Notes under the pieces: generated by a model
What the model was told of the DNA's origin: nothing
Seen by the model: the letters and a program-made list of their open reading frames with translations, nothing else
Database searches by the model: none
Shown: piece after piece, positions 56,991 through 64,000 of the stretch
Layout of the letters: the number at the start of each line of letters is the position of its first letter
Numbering within the stretch: the stretch's first letter is position 1
Assembly: GCA_001411745.2 (NCBI GenBank)
Contig: LIQB01000001.1
Coordinates: forward strand, 310,001 to 374,000
Source: Psychrobacter glacincola
Lineage (GTDB): Bacteria; Pseudomonadota; Gammaproteobacteria; Pseudomonadales; Moraxellaceae
DNA length: 64,000 nt
Direction: 5' to 3'
Translations under genes and position numbers: made by a program

Positions 56991-57315
56991 TGGCTCACAT
57001 GGTCGATTAGCCCTTTGCTTAATACACCATTGAATACATGAATCGTCGTGACCATTAGTAATACTTATCACTATATTTGACAGTCTGGCCCATATTGTTT
57101 CGAGATGAAGCAGCACAGTGGGCTGAAAAGCGTTAAAATGTCCTCATATTGATATATGAGTAATGATTAAATAACGTCTACGGTGGATTAATTTGATCCA
57201 ATGCACTTTGCCTAACCGCAACAGCGCTCTGTAGCATCTACTGTTACAATAGACAGATAATGCTTTATATTCCACATCACACCTATCTATAAATAATAAA
57301 ATATTGAGACTTACT
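56991..57315. other. Intergenic region before ribB
   Basis: About 325 bases without a gene. I looked for the conserved segments of an FMN riboswitch (RFN element), common ahead of ribB, and did not find them. The word TGTCCTCAT recurs at about 57140. Confidence 0.5.
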
Positions 57316-58428
57316 ATGAGTTTAAATACGATTCCTGAGATTATCGAAGACATTCGTGCTGGCAAGATGGTCATCTTAATGGATGATGAAGACCGTGAAA
57401 ATGAAGGTGATATCATTATGGCAGCGACCCATGTGCGCCCTGAAGATATTAACTTTATGATTACTCATGCACGTGGTTTGGTCTGCTTGACCTTGTCACA
57501 AGCACGCTGCCAACAGTTGGCGTTGCCGCTGATGTCTGATCGTAACGAAGCAAAATTTAGCACCAACTTTACGGTTTCTATCGAAGCCGCTGAAGGCGTT
57601 ACGACGGGTATCTCTGCTGCTGACCGTGCACGTACGATTCAAGCCGCGGTTTCTTCTTCGGCAAAACCTGAAGACATCGTCCAGCCTGGACATATCTTCC
57701 CAATCATGGCTCAAAATGGTGGCGTCTTGCACCGCGCTGGACATACCGAAGCTGGTTGTGATTTAGCACGCCTAGCAGGGCTTGAGCCCGCAGCAGTGAT
57801 TGTCGAAATCATCAATGCTGATGGTACGATGGCGCGCCGTGATGACCTTGAGATATTTGCCGAAGAGCATGGCATCAAGATGGGTACAATTGCTGACCTC
57901 ATCAACTACCGCATCGCGAACGAGCAAACGGTAGAAGAAATTGAGTCGCGTCCTTTTGAAACGGAATACGGCACCTTTACGCTACATCGCTTCCGCGAAT
58001 TTGGCGCTGATGAAACGCATTTGGCTTTGGTAAAAGGCGATGTGAGCGAAGGCGTCAGCACTGTCCGTGTCCATGGTTTTCACCCACTACGCGACTTGTT
58101 TGCTGCCAAAAATGATATGACGGGTCGTAGTGGCTGGAGCGTACGCTCAGCGCTGGAGGAAATTAGTAATTCAGATCGCGGCGTATTAGTTTGGATTGGT
58201 AGCAACCAGCCAATAGATTTAGGAGAGGCGTTAGACAAAGCGGCAGACAATGAATCGCAATCGACCATTACCCAGCAGCCGTATCGCAGCATTGGTGTTG
58301 GCGCACAGATTTTGCGTCATTTAGGCGTTCGTGATATGCGTTTATTATCATCACCCATGAAGTTTTACGCATTATCAGGCTTTGATTTGAACGTCATCGA
58401 TTTCGTACATGCGCCAAAGCAAGATTAA
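57316..58428 (+). CDS. ribB: 3,4-dihydroxy-2-butanone 4-phosphate synthase with degenerate RibA-like domain
   Basis: Residues 1-200 are DHBP synthase, which makes the four-carbon precursor of riboflavin. It has the acidic MDDEDRENEGDIIMAA near residue 25, ITHARGLVCLTL, and the substrate-binding RAGHTEAGCDLARL near 136. Residues 205-370 have the fold pattern of GTP cyclohydrolase II (TLHRFREFGADETHLAL, DMRLLSSPMKFYALSGF). The Cys ligands of the catalytic zinc are absent: the VRVHGFHPLRDLF region replaces VRVHSECLTGD. It is therefore a RibB with a non-catalytic RibA-like tail, as in many proteobacterial RibBA proteins. The ATG at 57316 is preferred over the frame start at 57304. Confidence 0.95.
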   Translation: MSLNTIPEIIEDIRAGKMVILMDDEDRENEGDIIMAATHVRPEDINFMITHARGLVCLTLSQARCQQLALPLMSDRNEAKFSTNFTVSIEAAEGVTTGISAADRARTIQAAVSSSAKPEDIVQPGHIFPIMAQNGGVLHRAGHTEAGCDLARLAGLEPAAVIVEIINADGTMARRDDLEIFAEEHGIKMGTIADLINYRIANEQTVEEIESRPFETEYGTFTLHRFREFGADETHLALVKGDVSEGVSTVRVHGFHPLRDLFAAKNDMTGRSGWSVRSALEEISNSDRGVLVWIGSNQPIDLGEALDKAADNESQSTITQQPYRSIGVGAQILRHLGVRDMRLLSSPMKFYALSGFDLNVIDFVHAPKQD

Positions 58429-58463
58429 TATTTGACTGATTGATTCGATATCAGCCACATAGC

Positions 58464-58500
58464 AAAAGGTACGCTAACATAACGTTAGCGTGCCTTTTTT
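58464..58500. terminator. Bidirectional terminator between ribB and thioesterase gene
   Basis: Arms AAAAGGTACGCTAAC and GTTAGCGTGCCTTTT pair with one G-U mismatch around ATAAC. T-run on the right and A-run on the left, between convergent genes. Confidence 0.9.
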
Positions 58501-58521
58501 TCATTTATTTAATATTCAGTG

Positions 58522-59010
58522 CTAAAGCTTCGGTATATGACCAACTTTTGCTTCTAATGCCAATAGCCGAGCGCGCTCTTCCTCTGTCCAAGCTAACTTA
58601 CGCTTTCCCTCACTATCGAGACGTACCACGACTGCCTCAGCCGTCGCGACGATGGCTGCTTGCGCGGTGCTATAGTAGCTATATTCCATCACGATACTCG
58701 TATTCCCTAAACGCTGACAGCGCACTCCTAATAGCAAAGTATCAGGATAAGTCACTGGGCGTAAATACTGGCAACTTGATTGTGCCAATACCGTCACCAT
58801 ACTACCATCAAACATACCTAGCGCCTGCAAATAGCCAATTCGTGCTGATTCAGCGTAACGGTAATAAATCACATTATTTAAATGGTTAAACGCATCCATC
58901 TCGCCCCAGTGAATGGGCTGGTGATGAATAATGGGATAATGTGACAATTCGTCAGGATGATTATCTGCGATATTGGAGGCTGCATGTGCTGCTTGATTCA
59001 AACTGTCCAT
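58522..59010 (-). CDS. Acyl-CoA thioesterase, 4HBT hot-dog family
   Basis: A 162-aa protein with the single hot-dog domain of YbgC/FadM-type thioesterases, which hydrolyse acyl-CoA thioesters. The catalytic Asp lies in HWGEMDAFNHLNNVIYYRYAE near residue 40, followed by MVTVLAQSSCQYLRPVTYPD, and the later IVMEYSYYSTAQAAIVATAEAVVV strand. A 30-residue polar N-terminal extension is seen. Substrate chain length cannot be inferred. It is downstream of hemX-like in the same direction, 58 bases away, but unrelated in function. Confidence 0.88.
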   Translation of the reverse strand: MDSLNQAAHAASNIADNHPDELSHYPIIHHQPIHWGEMDAFNHLNNVIYYRYAESARIGYLQALGMFDGSMVTVLAQSSCQYLRPVTYPDTLLLGVRCQRLGNTSIVMEYSYYSTAQAAIVATAEAVVVRLDSEGKRKLAWTEEERARLLALEAKVGHIPKL

Positions 59011-59068
59011 AACGTCACTTCTCTTATTTTTGTATTCATAAATCTATCAATCAACATCCAATGAACCA

Positions 59069-60046
59069 CTAACGCTGAGATTTATCCAAAATCTGAGTGG
59101 TCAACAATGGCGTTGGTTTCGGTGCATTGGCAATCAATTTATCTAACCAATCTATGACTTCTCCGATATTTGTCGGAGAGGATCTGGTTGGTAGGTTCTT
59201 GTCGGTAGAGGTTTGCTTTTTGCCTACGGACGCATCATTAGAGGCGTTTTCAGTATTAGTCATGGCTGCCTTTGGCGCTGACTCTTGAGGAATAGCAGAC
59301 TTCGGCACCAAGGTTTGTAGTTGATTTCGTGCTTGACGCAGATAACCAACCAGCTGCTCTTGTTCGCGCATATTACTGGCTTGACTGGCCAGATTTAAGG
59401 TCATAATCACTTCGTGAATGGTCAGTTGTTTGCGCGAGAGGCTCATATTATTATCAGCGCTATCGTGCGGTGTCGCCTCGCTACTCACACGCTCATAGCT
59501 GTGCAAAAACTCTTGAATATTTTGGATGGCGAGGTTTTGTAGCTGCCAAGGACTGGGCTGAGTGCTGCTCGCCTGCAAACGTTCGATGTCTTTTATCAAG
59601 CTTTGTTTGATCACAACCGTTAGCGCAGGAGCAATCTCATTGCTGCTTTGCGAAAGCTGCCAATGTAGACCACGCAACAAATCAATCGCTGCACTGTCGT
59701 TATTGTCTGCCAACAATCTATCAGCGGCTTGTATCTGAATACGCAATAAATCTAACTGGTTTTGTGCTTGGCTACTGGCGGCAGATCGAGGCTCTGGCAG
59801 CGTCTGCTGACTCATCGCAAATAGACGGTCATCCATCTCATTCAGACGGCTGACGACTTGCTCGTTGCTTTGCAAACGCTCATTAACACTATGCTGGAAA
59901 CGCTGCTGGCTGATGTAGAGCCACAATAGGGCCGCGATAAGCAACAAGATAACCAACCACTGCAGGCGCAACAAAAACACATTTGCTTGTCGGCGCTGCT
60001 GAGTAGCAGAAGGTTCCTGAGATAACGATTCAGAATTGATTGACAT
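59069..60046 (-). CDS. hemX: HemX-like membrane protein
   Basis: A 325-aa single-span inner-membrane protein with a short cytoplasmic Ser/Gln-rich N-terminus, a hydrophobic segment WLVILLLIAALLWLYI (about 31-46), then a helical, Gln/Leu-rich periplasmic domain. The order SQQRFQHSVNERLQSN, LDLLRIQIQAADRLLADND-type segment and LRGLHWQLSQ resembles the HemX family. It follows hemD, as in Pseudomonas (hemC-hemD-hemX-hemY). HemX is often annotated as uroporphyrinogen-III C-methyltransferase, but no SAM-binding motif is present here and that activity should not be assumed. No hemY follows in this window. Confidence 0.82.
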   Translation of the reverse strand: MSINSESLSQEPSATQQRRQANVFLLRLQWLVILLLIAALLWLYISQQRFQHSVNERLQSNEQVVSRLNEMDDRLFAMSQQTLPEPRSAASSQAQNQLDLLRIQIQAADRLLADNNDSAAIDLLRGLHWQLSQSSNEIAPALTVVIKQSLIKDIERLQASSTQPSPWQLQNLAIQNIQEFLHSYERVSSEATPHDSADNNMSLSRKQLTIHEVIMTLNLASQASNMREQEQLVGYLRQARNQLQTLVPKSAIPQESAPKAAMTNTENASNDASVGKKQTSTDKNLPTRSSPTNIGEVIDWLDKLIANAPKPTPLLTTQILDKSQR

Positions 60047-60147
60047 AAGGCAGCACCGTTATTTTGGTTAAAACAGGTTTAAAGCGAATAAATAAAAAGT
60101 GAAACATAATAGATAAGGACAGATCATCGGTTGGTACATTTATACAT

Positions 60148-61137
60148 TTAACAGGCTTTAGCATGGATAGCAGCAAGAATGGTTTCTGGCGCCAAATCTT
60201 CCACACGCCAATAACTTAACTGCTGCTCAGCGACCATATTAGCTAAGCGCTCACCCAACACCACATAAGAAAAGTCTGACAATTTATAGGGCAAAATAGC
60301 GGGGTTTTCTCTGGCTGTGTGTTGCTTTAATGCCTTTTCTGCTACAGCCCGAACGATGCTTTCCCAATGCTCAAAGGCTGTACCGCTACTGACCACAACG
60401 ATTGGCTTTGGCTGACTAGCTGATGTATCTTGCATACCATTGCGAGCTAGAAACCCTTGTAGCCACTGCTCGTATTGAGCCAGCGCATCGACTGGCATTA
60501 TGCGCTCATACCAAGCAATGCTATCGATATGCACACCGCGTGCCAGCAACGTATCGACCAATAATCGCCTACCACCCAATCCACGCCACACGAGCAACTT
60601 GTCACCTGCTTGCAAACGCTCAATTTCAGGCATCGCTAGCATACCTCCGTTATTGGCAATGTGAGGCTGAAGCACTTGGTAATTCGATGCCTCTATTTTG
60701 GCATTGTTTAATACTGACGCAGTCGCTTCACCCACGGCAATCAAGTAGCTCGGAGCTTGCAGAGCATTAATTGCTATATCTTTTCGCTCATTATTATTAT
60801 CATCGTCATCGTCATGATTTTGAGCTTGACGCTCATCTTCAAGCGCTTGCCAAACAGCCAGTCCTGAAGCGGCCGCCGTTGGGCTAACAATCACAAGCGC
60901 CTTATAATCGCCTGCTAGCCACTGGCGCATCAGCGTCATGTCTTGCTCAGTCGTTGGGCGTGATTGTAACGTCAACATCGGTATCTCTACCACCGTCAGC
61001 CCTGCTGCTTGTAGATGATCCGTCAATGCAGCGGCACGCTCCACTGGGCGAGTATTGATGACTACTTGCGTGAGTGATGACTCATTATTTGATTGACTGT
61101 TAGCAATAAGCTGGGCGTGATTTAATGTTGATGACAT
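60148..61137 (-). CDS. hemD: Uroporphyrinogen-III synthase
   Basis: Closes the linear tetrapyrrole from HemC into uroporphyrinogen III. The bilobed family is poorly conserved, but VVINTRPVERAAALTDHLQ at the start, VIVSPTAAASGLAVW, IAVGEATASVLN, LLVWRGLGGRRLLVDTL and SGTAFEHWESIV fit. At 329 aa it is longer than E. coli HemD (246). Part of the excess is a simple-sequence insert of five Asp and three Asn (109-116), encoded at 60790-60813, and a polar N-terminus. It is 98 bases from hemC in a hemCDX order. Confidence 0.92.
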   Translation of the reverse strand: MSSTLNHAQLIANSQSNNESSLTQVVINTRPVERAAALTDHLQAAGLTVVEIPMLTLQSRPTTEQDMTLMRQWLAGDYKALVIVSPTAAASGLAVWQALEDERQAQNHDDDDDNNNERKDIAINALQAPSYLIAVGEATASVLNNAKIEASNYQVLQPHIANNGGMLAMPEIERLQAGDKLLVWRGLGGRRLLVDTLLARGVHIDSIAWYERIMPVDALAQYEQWLQGFLARNGMQDTSASQPKPIVVVSSGTAFEHWESIVRAVAEKALKQHTARENPAILPYKLSDFSYVVLGERLANMVAEQQLSYWRVEDLAPETILAAIHAKAC

Positions 61138-61235
61138 AGACGTACCATGACAAAAGACTGATAGAATTGGCTTAACGATAGCCCTAGCATCAATAATACT
61201 GGGGCTATGACTAAGATAATCAAAATACTGGTATG

Positions 61236-62270
61236 TTATTCAGGATGATAAATCGCGGATAAGATATCACCCGCGCCATCGGCAAGCAGTATATTGGCAA
61301 CATCAATACCAAGCTGATTAGCCTGTACTTCTTGCTCGGCTTGTGTGCCGATCAACGTGACGCGTTTTTCTGCTTTTAGCAGCTCGCTACCATCCGCTTG
61401 ACCGACGCGGCCACGTAGCCATAACACATTGCCGTTATCGTTATTGCCATTGTCACCGTTATCATCATTGTTGCTGCTTGTTTCATCCGCCATTTGTAAA
61501 ACGGCATAAGCAGCAATGGGCACTTGGCAGCCACCCTCTAAGTGACGGTTTAGCGCGCGCTCAGCAATGAGACGGATACGAGCTTTATCATCATTCAGTG
61601 GTGCCAGTAATTTTAGCACCTCATCATCACCTTCGCGGCATTCGATCGCTAAGGCGCCTTGACCAACCGCAGGCAGGCAGGCATTGATATCAAGCTCGCC
61701 GCGTATGCGCTCATCCAGCTCGATACGCTGCAAACCACTGGTCGCTAAAATAATCGCATCATACTCGCCAGCATCTAGCTTGCCCAAACGTGTACCGACG
61801 TTACCGCGTAAGGTTTTGATTTGTAGGTCTGGGCGATAGGCTTTAAGCTGACACTGACGACGCAAACTTGACGTGCCAACGACTGCCCCTTGCGGCAACT
61901 CATCAATACTATTATAGGTGTTAGACACAAAAGCATCAGTCGGTGAGGCGCGTTTGCAATAGACGCCCAGCATCAAACCTTCAGGAAGCTGCATCGGTAC
62001 GTCCTTTAATGAATGTACCGCGATGTCCGCTTGTTTATCATATAGTGCTTGCTCAAGCTCTTTAACGAACAAACCTTTACCACCAATTTTAGCCAAAGGT
62101 GTGTCCAAAATCTTGTCACCCTTAGTGACAATTTTTAGCAAGTTAATCGTTAATTCAGGATACAAATCTAGTAGACGAGCACGGATATGCTCAGCTTGCC
62201 ATAATGCTAAAGGGCTCTGACGCGTGGCGATATTCAAGGTAGTCAAAGCAGTTTGCTGCGGATTGCTCAT
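61236..62270 (-). CDS. hemC: Hydroxymethylbilane synthase (porphobilinogen deaminase)
   Basis: Polymerises four porphobilinogens into hydroxymethylbilane. Substrate-site motifs [20 protein letters not shown] (catalytic Asp), [12 protein letters not shown] and [14 protein letters not shown], and the cofactor-attachment Cys248 in GGCQVPIAA. The ATG at 62270 has GAGG 5 bases upstream; the frame extends to a TTG at 62282. 344 aa compared with 313 in E. coli. The difference is mainly a low-complexity Asn/Asp/Gly insert (265-281) in domain 3, encoded at 61428-61478. First of the hem genes after algR. Confidence 0.96.
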   Translation of the reverse strand: MSNPQQTALTTLNIATRQSPLALWQAEHIRARLLDLYPELTINLLKIVTKGDKILDTPLAKIGGKGLFVKELEQALYDKQADIAVHSLKDVPMQLPEGLMLGVYCKRASPTDAFVSNTYNSIDELPQGAVVGTSSLRRQCQLKAYRPDLQIKTLRGNVGTRLGKLDAGEYDAIILATSGLQRIELDERIRGELDINACLPAVGQGALAIECREGDDEVLKLLAPLNDDKARIRLIAERALNRHLEGGCQVPIAAYAVLQMADETSSNNDDNGDNGNNDNGNVLWLRGRVGQADGSELLKAEKRVTLIGTQAEQEVQANQLGIDVANILLADGAGDILSAIYHPE

Positions 62271-62390
62271 AAAGGGCCTCAATAAATTCGATACTGTTTA
62301 CGTCAGTACTATGCAGGTCAGTATTAAGCAATACTGCAAATTTTCCACAAAAAATGGGCGATATAAACCATATATAGTCAATGCTGACGC

Positions 62391-62424
62391 AAAAAAATAC
62401 CCCTATTTAAACATAAATAAGGGT
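62391..62424 (-). terminator. algR-like gene terminator
   Basis: On the minus strand, arms ACCCTTATTTA and TAAATAGGGGT (one mismatch, 4-base loop) are followed by a run of seven T. It lies about 65 bases after the response-regulator stop and upstream of hemC, so hemC has its own promoter or relies on readthrough. Confidence 0.8.
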
Positions 62425-62487
62425 TTGATGATATGGGATGATTATTTCACGGTTATTTTGCTGTTATTTCACAATGCAAACCGCAGC

Positions 62488-63225
62488 TTACATGCTTTGA
62501 ATCTTGTCACGTAATGCAGGTAAGTGACGGCGGCTAACCGCGAGTGTCTCATCAATGCCTTTAAAGCGTATTTGATATTGTCCTGCATCCAACGTTTCTA
62601 AAAAGTCCAAAAAACTAAGGTTGATGATGGCATTACGGTGCACCCGAAACAGCCGATCCTCAAATTCTTGCTCAAGCTCTTTTAGCGTCTCATCAATCAG
62701 GACAATGCCATCTTTGTGACGGACTTTGACGTACTTTTGATCAGCGGTAAAATAATAGATATCTTTGAGCTTGATGAGCTCAACGCCTCGGTGAGTACGA
62801 GCAGCGATATGCTCACGTACTGGACGCGCTGTTGGGTCTTCGAGTTTACGAATCTCATTTAACTGCGCCGCGTTCAAATTTTTCGCTTTATCTAGTGCTT
62901 CTAGTAGTTCATCTTTATTGGCAGGCTTTAATAAATAACCAATCGCATTGGCTTTTAGCGCGGCAATGGCATAATGATCATAAGCGGTGACAAATATAAT
63001 GGCTGGCGGATGCTCAAGTTTGGCAAGCTCTTGAGCACAGCGCACCCCATCCATCTCAGGCATACGAATATCTAATAATATGATGTCTGGCTGCTGAGTT
63101 TTGACAGCGATAATGGCTTCTGCACCCGTGGTTGCTTGAGCAACGACTTGATGACCTGACTCCTGTACAATTCTAACCAAACGCTCACGTGCTAGTGGCT
63201 CATCATCACAAACTACGATACGCAT
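62488..63225 (-). CDS. algR: AlgR-type LytTR response regulator
   Basis: A 245-aa regulator with a receiver domain (CDDEP near 6-10, phospho-acceptor Asp52 in IILLDIRMPEMDG, Lys in IGYLLKPANKDELL) and a LytTR DNA-binding domain from about residue 135 (HRGVELIKLKDIYYFTADQK, FRVHRNAIINLSFL, YQIRFKGIDETLAVSRRHLP). In Pseudomonas AlgR controls alginate and type IV pili and lies next to hemC, as here. The kinase gene is upstream (63529 to the edge) with a gap of about 300 bases. Target genes are not evident. Confidence 0.93.
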   Translation of the reverse strand: MRIVVCDDEPLARERLVRIVQESGHQVVAQATTGAEAIIAVKTQQPDIILLDIRMPEMDGVRCAQELAKLEHPPAIIFVTAYDHYAIAALKANAIGYLLKPANKDELLEALDKAKNLNAAQLNEIRKLEDPTARPVREHIAARTHRGVELIKLKDIYYFTADQKYVKVRHKDGIVLIDETLKELEQEFEDRLFRVHRNAIINLSFLDFLETLDAGQYQIRFKGIDETLAVSRRHLPALRDKIQSM

Positions 63226-63528
63226 GCAAACTCCAATCCCAGGATAAACTTAGTATTTTTTTTAATGGCCTTACCAACATATTAGCACTCATTACCAATC
63301 ACTTAGCATAAAAACCTTTAATTATTTCATAAAACAATAACTGGCTATATTGACGTTGAGAGCCTTGTGCATTGAGTTTTATTGCGATGCATTTATCGAT
63401 AATAATTTTTATGGGGAATCATGGCTAAATATAAAGTAAAACAACCCAATAGCTATAAAGATGGTGCAATAAGTATGCCATACCTATTTTTTGAGAAATA
63501 AAATACAAAATTAAGCCCAAAAAAACGG
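63226..63528. other. Gap between algZ-like and algR-like genes
   Basis: About 300 bases, unusually long for a kinase-regulator pair. It contains a 26-codon frame on the plus strand at 63421-63501 (starting MAKYKVKQPN, ending LFFEK) with a GGGGA about 5 bases before its ATG. That is too short to call with confidence but is antisense to the operon and has a plausible start. Confidence 0.4.
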
Positions 63529-64000
63529 TCATAAACTAACATCTTGCAGCGGATAATCGATGACGGTAATAATTCGACTACTGGTAACGCTACTTTTAAT
63601 ATCCGCACTTTGACCGAAATAAGCCCGTAAACGTTCCGCTTGAATATAAAAGTTCATGTGCTGACGTAAATCATGGTTAATAATCATGGTTTTTTTCGGC
63701 AGCGCGACACCAATCGTAATCACAACCCGATGCTGCTGCCAAGTGACTCTAATATTGATATAAATGGTTTCAGTGGTCATCTCCACCACATTCAGCAGCA
63801 TTTTTTCTAGCACGCTCTGTAAGGTCAAGGCGGTAATCACCATGTCATACATGACATCTTCGTCAGGCAATTGCCAACTCACTTCAAGCTTATCCGCTAA
63901 GCGGCTAGACTCAATCGCTAGATAGTGCTCACAAAGAGCAATTTCTTCTTCAAAGCTAATCTCTCGTGCCCCATTGAAACTGGCACGGAATAAGGCAGAA
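63529..64000 (-). CDS. algZ: AlgZ/FimS-type sensor kinase, C-terminal part (cut by window edge)
   Basis: The frame is open from the stop at 63529 to the window edge. The visible 156 residues include, upstream of an internal GTG, the segment AREISFEEEIALCEHYLAIE and SSRLADKLEVSWQLPDED. These are typical of LytS/AlgZ-type (His_kinase, PF06580) kinases, where the dimerisation part leads into the ATPase. The following LQPLVENAI-type N-box is changed to LQSVLEKML and no DxGxG G-box is visible before the stop. It is cotranscribed in principle with the algR-like gene. Whether it has kinase activity is doubtful. The N-terminal sensor part is outside the window. Confidence 0.75.
   Translation of the reverse strand, partial: SALFRASFNGAREISFEEEIALCEHYLAIESSRLADKLEVSWQLPDEDVMYDMVITALTLQSVLEKMLLNVVEMTTETIYINIRVTWQQHRVVITIGVALPKKTMIINHDLRQHMNFYIQAERLRAYFGQSADIKSSVTSSRIITVIDYPLQDVSL

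Noticed and set aside
56991..57315. Possible FMN riboswitch ahead of ribB
   Set aside because: The conserved RFN segments could not be found by reading; a covariance search would be decisive.
58440..58889. 149-codon frame (+) opposite the thioesterase gene
   Set aside because: Antisense to a clear hot-dog thioesterase and starts inside the ribB terminator region.

Overview
The window looks like chromosomal DNA of a Moraxellaceae gammaproteobacterium, most probably Psychrobacter. The reasons are the gene orders: gltA / sdhCDAB / sucAB-lpd-sucCD in one block, algR-hemC-hemD-hemX, ubiG-mupP-yciK, pcnB-folK-panB-panC, and a galE-galU-pgi-ugd/pgm module like the conserved end of the Acinetobacter capsule (K) locus. 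Base composition is moderately A+T-rich. No rRNA, tRNA, CRISPR array, prophage or intact insertion sequence was found. The genus call is an inference from gene order and protein character, not from a database search.

Layout. 1-2.2 kb: two exported proteins of unknown function. 2.2-7.8 kb: tex, an OmpR-type regulator with no sensor gene beside it, a CobW-type GTPase gene whose start codon lies in a hairpin, and a small DksA-like zinc-finger gene. 7.8-15.9 kb: an orphan membrane-anchored protein, yciK-mupP-ubiG, dsbA, darP (yjgA), rapZ, panC, panB. 16-21.9 kb: folK, pcnB with a very long basic tail, comEA, mazG and a phosphomannomutase/phosphoglucomutase gene. 22-27.1 kb: ugd-like, pgi, galU and galE, the hexose-nucleotide supply module. 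27.2-36.8 kb: a visibly more A+T-rich surface-polysaccharide cassette. It holds a KpsC-like transferase with a damaged C-terminus, a UDP-GlcNAc 6-dehydrogenase, WbpB/WbpD/WbpE homologues and three glycosyltransferases. A second, nearly identical galE closes it at 37.9 kb. 38-53.6 kb: the TCA-cycle block. 53.7-58.4 kb: a lipoprotein-like protein, a small HExxH protein, rarA and ribB(A). 58.5-64 kb: a thioesterase, hemX-like, hemD, hemC, an AlgR-type LytTR regulator and the end of its AlgZ/FimS-type kinase gene, cut by the window edge.

How the genes work together. The pgi, phosphomutase, galU and galE products move fructose-6-P/glucose-6-P into UDP-glucose and UDP-galactose. The 6-dehydrogenase with WbpB, WbpE and WbpD would turn UDP-GlcNAc into a diacetamido-glucuronic acid donor for the local glycosyltransferases. 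No flippase, polymerase, ABC exporter or initiating phosphoglycosyltransferase is present in the window. The suc, sdh and gltA genes supply most of the TCA cycle from citrate synthase through 2-oxoglutarate dehydrogenase, succinyl-CoA synthetase and succinate dehydrogenase.

Main points for a second look: (1) the two galE copies form a direct repeat bracketing the A+T-rich glycan cassette, with an abrupt change in divergence along the gene; (2) the protein in the ugd position has lost the catalytic Cys, Lys and Asn and the dinucleotide-binding glycines; (3) the AlgZ-like kinase lacks recognisable N- and G-box motifs; (4) a 37-bp repeat appears once inside the sdh operon and once upstream of ompR; (5) a hairpin covers the cobW start codon.
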